20,640 nt of DNA from UMGS1449 sp963622385. GTDB lineage: Bacteria > Bacillota_I > Bacilli_A > RF39 > UBA660. The position numbers and the translations under genes were made by a program. The DNA lies in contig CAVFIB010000009.1 in the NCBI GenBank assembly GCA_963622385.1, positions 1 through 20,640 on the forward strand. The letters are read 5' to 3'. Under the pieces are notes generated by a model. The model worked only from the letters and a program-made list of their open reading frames with translations. It had not been told where the DNA came from and searched no databases. Positions 15,281 to 20,640 of the stretch are shown here, piece by piece. Position 1 is the stretch's first letter, and the number at the start of each line of letters is the position of its first letter.

Positions 15281-15305
15281 AAAAAAAAGAAGCAAATACT
15301 TCTTT
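15281..15305 (-). terminator. Terminator of the pcrA-nucleotidyltransferase unit
   Basis: On the minus strand AAAGAAG (15305-15299) pairs with CTTCTTT (15292-15286) around a six-base loop, followed by an eight-T run. The stem starts within the TAA stop of the nucleotidyltransferase gene. It faces the tRNA terminator, so both strands are closed in this short interval. Confidence 0.75.
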
Positions 15306-16209
15306 AATCCCATAGCCTTTCTTTATAGATACCTTTATCTATCATATCCTTAATTGCGTTTACTACTTCTTGTTTGTCTTCTTTATAAGTTATTCCATAC
15401 CATTTTTCATCTGTTTTTAGGACTTTTACTTGGGCGATGTTTTCATTTATTTCTTTTGTTACGACATCAGGCATTAGGTATTCACATTTAGACATATCAT
15501 TTTTGTTGTTTTCTAGGAATGGTATAAACTCTTCTTCTATATGTTTGATGAAGTTGTGATGGAAGGCCATTAGGTTCATAGATACTAGGGTGTCTTCTTT
15601 TACTGGTTCTTTTTTATTTGTTTTGAAGGATGTTCTAACTAGGACATTGTTTTCTTCTTCTACTAGGCTTTCATCAAGTCCTACTAGTTTACCATCGTTT
15701 ATTTTGCAAACTCCTCTTTTTACTGAACCGTTTTCTGTGATGGTATTTTTTAGTTTGTATCCTACTAGGGCATAGTTTTCTTTTCCGTCTTTGTCTAAAT
15801 CTGTATCTAAAAAGTCTGATACTGCTTTTATACCACCGTAACCGTAAAAATCATCGGCATTCATCAAGGCGAAAGCACCGTCTATTAAATGTCTTGCACA
15901 GTAAATTGCATGTCCTGTTCCGAGAGGTTTTTCTCTGTTTGGGACTTTATAGCCTTCTGGGATATCATCTATTTTTTGAAAGGCATAACAAACATCAATA
16001 TATGGTTTTATTCTTTTCCCTATTGTTTCTTCGAAGATTTCTAGGTTTTCTTCTTTTATTATAAATATTACTTTTTCAAAACCACATCTTTTGGCATCAT
16101 ATATGGAATAATCTATTATAAATTCTCCATTTGGTCCGACTGGTTCTATTTGTTTTAGTCCTCCGAATCTTGAACCCATTCCTGCGGCTAAAATAACTAA
16201 TGTTTTCAT
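15304..16209 (-). CDS. Sugar-phosphate nucleotidyltransferase (NTP_transferase family)
   Basis: Cytoplasmic enzyme of 301 residues predicted to couple a nucleoside triphosphate with a sugar 1-phosphate or similar compound. LAAGMGSRFGGLKQ (residues 7-20) is the nucleotide-binding signature of this family, with the catalytic Arg14 and Lys19. EKPLGTGHA (~93-101) and NADDFYG (~118-124) are the sugar/nucleotide recognition and metal (Asp) motifs. It lacks the longer features of GlmU (no left-handed helix C-terminus) and is not a clear GalU, so I leave the substrate open. The ATG starts one base after the helicase stop; its AGGAG ribosome site lies inside the helicase gene, so the two are co-translated. 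Confidence 0.85.
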   Translation of the reverse strand: MKTLVILAAGMGSRFGGLKQIEPVGPNGEFIIDYSIYDAKRCGFEKVIFIIKEENLEIFEETIGKRIKPYIDVCYAFQKIDDIPEGYKVPNREKPLGTGHAIYCARHLIDGAFALMNADDFYGYGGIKAVSDFLDTDLDKDGKENYALVGYKLKNTITENGSVKRGVCKINDGKLVGLDESLVEEENNVLVRTSFKTNKKEPVKEDTLVSMNLMAFHHNFIKHIEEEFIPFLENNKNDMSKCEYLMPDVVTKEINENIAQVKVLKTDEKWYGITYKEDKQEVVNAIKDMIDKGIYKERLWD

Positions 16210-16210
16210 A

Positions 16211-18283
16211 CTACACTCTCCTTATACTTTTATGATTTTTTAGTATTTTCTTTATACCAATATCTTTGTTAAATGCTACTGTTAAAATGGTGTTAGTGAC
16301 TTCTATTACTACTCCATCGCCATATGTTTCATGATGGACTTTATCTCCATAATTGAATACTCTATCTTCTTTGTAAATTCTTTTTTCTTTTTTGACTGGT
16401 TTTTGTTCTTCTTTGTTTTCTCCGTCAATAAGATCTGGAGCTATTTCTCTTACGAATCTGCTTAGAATTGAAGGGCTTTCTTGTCCATAAATCATTCTTT
16501 TTTTGGTACATGTTATCCATAGTTTTTTCATGGCTCTTGTTATTGCTACGTACATGAGTCTTCTTTCTTCTTCTAGTTCATCTGGGGAATAGCAATTTCT
16601 ATGTGGAAATATTCCTTCTTCTAAGCCTGCTAAGAATACATAAGGGTATTCAAGCCCTTTGACGGAGTGTACTGTCATGAGCGTTATTCTATTGGGATCG
16701 TCTTTGTATTCTTCTATATCTGAGACTAGACTTATTTCTGTTAAGAATTCTTCTAGAGAGATGATTCCTACTCTTTCTTCAAAGTTTTTTGTAACTGATT
16801 TAAATTCTTCTAGGTTTTCAAGTCTTATATCGGCTTCTAAACTTTTTTCTTCTTTTAGAGCGTTTCTCATTCCGCTTTTATCGAGTACTTTATCTATAAA
16901 TTCAGTCAAAGTACATGATTTTAAATCTTCTTTTAGTTCTTCTATTACTTTTTTAAATTCTAAAGCTTTTCCATCTTTTATTGCTTCGTACATGCTGGTA
17001 TTATAAGTATTTGCATTTGCTTCTATTTCACTTATAGTTTTTGGCCCTATTCCTCTTTTTGGGGTATTTATACATCTTGTTAAGGATATGGCATCATCAC
17101 TATTTAATATAAGTCTTAGGTATGCAAGTAAGTCTTTTATTTCTTTTCTACTATAGAAATAAAAACTACCTACTATTCTAAAGGGTATATTTTGTTTTAA
17201 TAGTTCTTGTTCAAATACTCTTGACTGGGCATTTGTTCTATAAAGTATGGCAATATCTTTATATGGTACTCCTTTAGAGATTAGTTCTTTTATTTTTCTT
17301 ATTATATAAAATACTTCATCTATTTCATCGTATGCTTTGTAAAAAGAGATTTTTTCTCCTTCACCTTTGTCGCTCCATAGGTTTTTATCTTTTCTAAAGG
17401 TGTTATTTTTAATTACACTATTGGCGGCATCTAGAATATTTTTAGTAGATCTATAGTTTTGTTCGAGCATTATTACTTTAGCATCGAGATAATCTTTTTC
17501 AAAATTAAGAATGTTTTTGTAGTTGGCTCCTCTAAACATGTAAATACTTTGATCATTATCACCAATACAAGCAATGTTTCTATATTTGGCTGCTAACATC
17601 TTAATAAGGATGTACTGAGCCTCATTAGTATCTTGATATTCGTCAACCATTATATACTTATATTTTTCTCTATAGTATTCAAGAATATCACTATTTTCTT
17701 TAAATAGTTTTATTGGTAAGATTAATAGGTCATCGAAATCTACAGAATTATTTTTAAAAAGGATTTCTTGGTATTTTTTGTAAACTTTATAGATGATATT
17801 ATCTTCTTCGGAATGAACAAAGTTTTTATATTCGTCTGGCATAACAAAGCAACTTTTATTACTAGATATTTTATTTCTTATCATATAAGGGCTAAATCTT
17901 TTTGGATCGTATCCGAGATCTTTTATTATTTTCTTAACAAGGGTTAGGCTATCATCACTATCCATAATAACAAAATTATTTTTATATCCTAGCCTTTCGT
18001 AGTTTTCTCTTAAGATTTTAACTCCGAAAGAATGAAAAGTTGAAGCTAGTAGATTAGTCTTTCCTATTAGTTTTTCTATTCTTTCTTTCATTTCTTTAGC
18101 AGCTTTATTTGTAAAAGTTATTGCTAAAATATTTTCTGGATTAACACCATATTCTTTGATTAAATACGCTATTCTTGTGGTAAGGGCTTTTGTCTTACCA
18201 GAACCTGCTCCTGCTAGAATTAAGAGAGGTCCGTCTTTATGTTTAACAGCTTCTATTTGTTTATCGTTTAAATTTTCAAGCAT
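16211..18283 (-). CDS. pcrA: ATP-dependent DNA helicase PcrA/UvrD (superfamily 1A)
   Basis: 3'-to-5' DNA helicase acting in repair, replication-fork clearing and rolling-circle plasmid replication. GAGSGKT (25-31) is Walker A. FTNKAAKEM is motif Ia, VDEYQDTN motif II, GDNDQSIYMFRGA motif III, EQNYRST motif IV, TVHSVKGLEYP motif V and VAITRA motif VI. The C-terminal ~50 residues form a Tudor-like domain (VFNYGDKVHHETYGDG) typical of PcrA, which contacts RNA polymerase. I start it at ATG 18283 (690 residues), since the upstream GTG at 18292 lies inside the ribosome site AGGTGA. Unlike many Bacillota there is no ligA behind it. Confidence 0.96.
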   Translation of the reverse strand: MLENLNDKQIEAVKHKDGPLLILAGAGSGKTKALTTRIAYLIKEYGVNPENILAITFTNKAAKEMKERIEKLIGKTNLLASTFHSFGVKILRENYERLGYKNNFVIMDSDDSLTLVKKIIKDLGYDPKRFSPYMIRNKISSNKSCFVMPDEYKNFVHSEEDNIIYKVYKKYQEILFKNNSVDFDDLLILPIKLFKENSDILEYYREKYKYIMVDEYQDTNEAQYILIKMLAAKYRNIACIGDNDQSIYMFRGANYKNILNFEKDYLDAKVIMLEQNYRSTKNILDAANSVIKNNTFRKDKNLWSDKGEGEKISFYKAYDEIDEVFYIIRKIKELISKGVPYKDIAILYRTNAQSRVFEQELLKQNIPFRIVGSFYFYSRKEIKDLLAYLRLILNSDDAISLTRCINTPKRGIGPKTISEIEANANTYNTSMYEAIKDGKALEFKKVIEELKEDLKSCTLTEFIDKVLDKSGMRNALKEEKSLEADIRLENLEEFKSVTKNFEERVGIISLEEFLTEISLVSDIEEYKDDPNRITLMTVHSVKGLEYPYVFLAGLEEGIFPHRNCYSPDELEEERRLMYVAITRAMKKLWITCTKKRMIYGQESPSILSRFVREIAPDLIDGENKEEQKPVKKEKRIYKEDRVFNYGDKVHHETYGDGVVIEVTNTILTVAFNKDIGIKKILKNHKSIRRV

Positions 18284-18299
18284 ATACTTCACCTATTTG

Positions 18300-18327
18300 A
18301 TTATAACATGTTTTGTTTGTTTTCCAA
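18300..18327 (-). promoter_or_regulatory. Promoter of pcrA
   Basis: On the minus strand TGTTATAAT gives an extended -10 (TATAAT at 18305-18300), with TTGGAA at 18327-18322 as a -35 at 16 bases. Transcription would begin about 10 bases before the ribosome site of pcrA. Confidence 0.6.
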
Positions 18328-18329
18328 AG

Positions 18330-18347
18330 AAAAAACATCATTTGATG
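18330..18347 (-). terminator. Terminator upstream of pcrA
   Basis: On the minus strand CATCA (18347-18343) pairs with TGATG (18340-18336) around a two-base centre, in practice a slightly shorter stem with a larger loop, followed by six T residues. It stops transcription arriving from the gap 18350-18603, just before the pcrA promoter. Confidence 0.5.
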
Positions 18348-18357
18348 CTTAATTAAA

Positions 18358-18564
18358 CTATTTTATAAACTTTTTTTGTTCCAGGAGACCTATGTAATTT
18401 AAAGAAAGTAAGAATGTTGTTAAGATAGTAACACTTATTGTATGACTTTTGGGTAAAACAAAAATATTGAGTAAGCAACATAGTGTAGGATATAAGACAA
18501 GTATCCAGTATATATCATATATGAAATTTATAAGTAAAGATAAATATAATAATAATTTGTTTTT
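18358..18564 (-). pseudogene. Possible remnant of a membrane-protein gene
   Basis: On the minus strand a frame of 68 sense codons is open between TAA (18567-18565) and TAG (18360-18358) but contains no ATG or GTG. The translation is strongly hydrophobic, with two or three membrane-like runs (for example IYWILVLYPTLCCLLNIFVL and ISVTILTTFLLSLNYIGLL), and ends in a basic tail (EQKKFIK). This looks like the C-terminal end of an integral membrane protein that has lost its beginning. The rest of the 18350-18603 gap holds only two terminators. AT-rich DNA often gives hydrophobic chance frames, so the call is tentative. Confidence 0.33.
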
Positions 18565-18574
18565 TTATTTTCAA

Positions 18575-18602
18575 TAAAAAAGACAATCTGATTGACTGTC
18601 TT
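18575..18602 (-). terminator. Terminator of the rloA-rloB unit
   Basis: On the minus strand AAGACA (18602-18597) pairs with TGTCTT (18585-18580), enclosing a smaller CAAT/ATTG stem, and a T run follows. It lies directly after the TAG stop of rloB. Confidence 0.7.
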
Positions 18603-18603
18603 G

Positions 18604-19209
18604 CTATTTGTTATTGAACTTTTCAATTTCGTCTAGTACTTTATATATACTTGTATGTGGGTTTGCTTTTATTAATTCTGTACCATCTTTGATTATTTGT
18701 TTTTCTAAAGAACGTGCTACTTCTTTTGCATTTATAGTTTTATCTTTTATAATTTTATACATGTTCATACTTTCTAAATATGTTCCATTTATATTAGCTA
18801 GTTCTTTTTTTACATCTTTGCTCGTTTTGAATTTAAGTTTATTTTTTCTATAGTGCATAACATACCATATTTCAAAAGTTGGTGCTGATGTTATTAGTTC
18901 TATATTGTGATTATTACATAGAGGTTCTATTTCTTTTATTTCATTTATTCTTTGATTACTTAAATCTGTGTCTAAGACTAGGAATATTCTTACATTGTCT
19001 TCAGATTCTATATCTTCATTATGGATATATTTTACTAGATCATTAAACATTCCTTTTGGATCGGTGCTGTTACCTGTTGAAAATTGTATTCTTAAGTTTC
19101 TGCTTTTAAAGTTGTTGAAGTAGCAGTATTATGAAGATTTTTTTCCTCCTTCACTACAAATAACTATTAAAGGTTTTTTATTTTTATGTTTTATTTGTCT
19201 TCTAGCCAT
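18604..19209 (-). pseudogene. rloB: rloB (Toprim-like RloB family), interrupted by an in-frame TAA
   Basis: Second gene of an ATPase-RloB pair of the kind linked to phage defence (RloA/RloB; AbiL-like). Reading from ATG 19209 gives MARRQIKHKNKKPLIVICSEG, the usual basic start and Toprim-type glutamate (Glu20). Codon 27 is TAA (19131-19129). After it the same frame continues without a shift for 174 codons to TAG 18604, passing the DxD motif LVLDTDLS (Asp80, Asp82) and FEIWYVMHY. The complete frame has 202 codons including both stops, a normal RloB length. An internal ATG (19050) would give 148 residues without the glutamate and has no spaced ribosome site. The start overlaps the end of rloA by 19 bases. 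Either the gene is newly broken, or the TAA is read through or is a sequence error. Confidence 0.85.
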
Positions 19210-20459
19210 AAGTTGATGTCTTTTATAAATGGAATTGCTCCATATCTACCATTTATATAACCTTTCTCTATGTTTTCATTTTTTCTTACTGAGAATGAAT
19301 CAAGTGGATATAGTTCTGAGGCACCATTATCAGGATTTTTTTCTGTGAACCAAATTTGATCTCTTCTAAGTAGTTCTAAATTTAATAAATTTGTTGCATG
19401 GGTTGTAAATATTAACTGACTATTTGCTTTATTAATTTCTTTGTTATTGAATAGTTTTACTATAAATTCTACTAATGCTGGGTGCATACTTTTTTCTAGT
19501 TCATCTATTATAACAACTTTTGTTTTTTCGAATGCTCTTTTTAAAAGTGGTGCAATTGCAAATAGTACTCTTGTACCAGATGATTCCTCGGCAAAATCAA
19601 GTTTATAGGTATATGTATTTTTATCTTTATCTATAACTTCATGTTCAAGTTCTATATTAACATTTTTTACTCTAAACTTTTCTCCATTTCTTGCAAGTGG
19701 TGGCACTAACATATCAGCCATTGTATTATCCATTTCTTTTTCTTCATATTCAACATGTATATCTTTTATAAGAATATCTGCTTCTCTTAAAAGATTTAAT
19801 GCGAACTCTTTTAACTTTTTGTCTCCATTACTATAATCAATTAAATCTTGATTATCTATTTTATAAAAAGAGTTATAAGTATCGATTGAGCTTGTAAACC
19901 AAAGATAAGCATCCTTTGTTTTATCATAATTCCATGTTGTAGCAGTAGATAAAAATAGTTTATTTTCTGTGTTGTTTGCTGCTAGAGAATCGAGCTTATT
20001 CTTATCATTAGTAAATTCATATGTATTAGTTTTTGTTCTTGTAAAAATATTTGTTGGCTTTTGACTGTAATACGCATCTAAGCTTTCTTCATATATTTTA
20101 TTTACATCAGCAGTAAAAAAATATCTATACTTAACGTCATTTACTACAAAAATAAATTCAAATTCGCTTGGTTTATTTTTACTAATTTCATCAAATAAAA
20201 ATGGTTTTATAAAATTCCATTTATCATCAACAGACATTAAATTAGATCTTCTCACCATCAAAATAGCACAGGTAAAAGCTTTTAATAGATTAGATTTTCC
20301 TGAAGCATTAGCACCATAAATGGAAGCAGTTTTAAGTAGATCTAAATTATTATCTGTAACTATGTTTTCTAGATTCTCATCACCATTACCTTTTTCCATA
20401 GATAATGTAACTTTTTCTTTAAAAGATAAAAAATTCTTAACACTAAACTCTATAAGCAT
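19191..20459 (-). CDS. rloA: RloA-like AAA/ABC-type ATPase of a defence pair
   Basis: SMC/ABC-like ATPase of 422 residues (AAA_15/AAA_21 type), cytoplasmic, that in related defence systems (RloAB, AbiL-like, PARIS-like) senses infection and controls a Toprim-type effector. GANASGKS (49-56) is Walker A, SSGTR (293-297) the ABC signature, VVIIDELEKSMHP with Asp319-Glu320 Walker B, and TTHAT with His354 the switch histidine. The N-terminal LIEFSVKNFLSFKE is typical of this group. Start ATG 20459 follows AGGAGG at eight bases. A TATAAT lies 21 bases further upstream with a poor -35. The gene is intact, while its partner rloB is interrupted. The symbol is by family resemblance. Confidence 0.85.
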   Translation of the reverse strand: MLIEFSVKNFLSFKEKVTLSMEKGNGDENLENIVTDNNLDLLKTASIYGANASGKSNLLKAFTCAILMVRRSNLMSVDDKWNFIKPFLFDEISKNKPSEFEFIFVVNDVKYRYFFTADVNKIYEESLDAYYSQKPTNIFTRTKTNTYEFTNDKNKLDSLAANNTENKLFLSTATTWNYDKTKDAYLWFTSSIDTYNSFYKIDNQDLIDYSNGDKKLKEFALNLLREADILIKDIHVEYEEKEMDNTMADMLVPPLARNGEKFRVKNVNIELEHEVIDKDKNTYTYKLDFAEESSGTRVLFAIAPLLKRAFEKTKVVIIDELEKSMHPALVEFIVKLFNNKEINKANSQLIFTTHATNLLNLELLRRDQIWFTEKNPDNGASELYPLDSFSVRKNENIEKGYINGRYGAIPFIKDINLWLEDK

Positions 20460-20564
20460 TTTTCTCTCCTCCTACAGATATTATATACTAAAATAAATAA
20501 AAAATACATTTATTTTTACTGTTTTTGTGTTTTTTTTACAAAAATAAGAAAAATAATTATTGTT

Positions 20565-20594
20565 TTGATATTATTTTTTTATTTTTTCTATAAT
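20565..20594 (+). promoter_or_regulatory. Promoter for a gene beyond the right edge
   Basis: TTGATA (20565-20570) and TATAAT (20589-20594) are 18 bases apart, pointing right, divergent from rloA. AAGGTGAT at 20631-20638 is the same ribosome-site form as used by several genes here, so a start codon is expected within a few bases after the window. The product cannot be seen. Confidence 0.6.
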
Positions 20595-20640
20595 GGGTAT
20601 TAATTTTCTTATATTTTGCAAACTAATATAAAGGTGATAC

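Noticed and set aside
18290..18292. GTG as start of pcrA
   Set aside because: It is part of AGGTGA; ATG 18283 has the correct distance and matches the usual PcrA N-terminus.
19041..19209. Frameshift as cause of the broken rloB
   Set aside because: The RloB-like translation stays in one frame on both sides of TAA 19131-19129, so it is a nonsense codon, not a shift.
1..20640. CRISPR array or insertion sequence
   Set aside because: No regularly spaced repeats, no transposase-like frame and no terminal inverted repeats were seen on reading.

Overview
The window is very AT-rich DNA that looks like a cell-walled Bacillota (Firmicutes), perhaps one of the uncultured gut Bacilli lineages. The reasons are AGGAGG/AGGTGA-type ribosome sites, sigma-A-like promoters, short T-tailed terminators, a sortase-anchored surface protein, a Gram-positive lipoprotein and undecaprenyl-phosphate recycling. 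TGA is used as a stop, so the code is the standard bacterial one, not that of mycoplasmas. The lineage is an inference; no marker gene fixes it.

Left part (1-3.5 kb): a DacF/PBP5-type D-Ala-D-Ala carboxypeptidase and a short M3-like metallopeptidase lie together on the minus strand. A membrane-anchored VanY-like M15B carboxypeptidase diverges from them. Middle (3.5-10.6 kb, minus strand): a sortase-type surface protein has a thioester domain, Cna-B/SpaA-like domains and a dockerin-like module inside one of them. Next comes an apparent three-gene operon: a membrane-tethered protein with three peptidoglycan-hydrolase domains (M23, GH24-like, CHAP; PrgK-like), an unrecognised signal-peptide/C-terminal-TM protein, and a lipoprotein with a helical repeat. 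A DUF3603-like gene is upstream. No VirB4, VirD4, relaxase or sortase gene is present in the window.

Right-centre (10.6-15.3 kb): uppP on the plus strand is followed by a tightly coupled three-gene operon. It encodes two 2-hydroxyacyl-CoA dehydratase/DUF2229-like iron-sulfur proteins and a BadF/HgdC-type activator ATPase. Converging on it is a peptidoglycan-binding M15A peptidase whose real start seems to be a non-ATG codon. A tRNA-Arg(ACG) gene with its own promoter and terminator follows.

Right end (15.3-20.6 kb, minus strand): a pcrA/uvrD-type helicase gene is coupled to a sugar-nucleotidyltransferase gene. Upstream of these are a possible membrane-protein remnant and a RloA/RloB-type defence pair in which rloB carries one in-frame TAA just after its putative Toprim glutamate. 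A divergent promoter and a ribosome site at the right edge point to a further plus-strand gene beyond the window.

The common theme of the left and middle parts is the cell envelope: five or six separate wall-active proteins, a surface adhesin and lipid-carrier recycling. The items most worth following are the nested dockerin adhesin, the triple hydrolase operon, the split and reordered activase system, the broken rloB and the ATA/ATT start.
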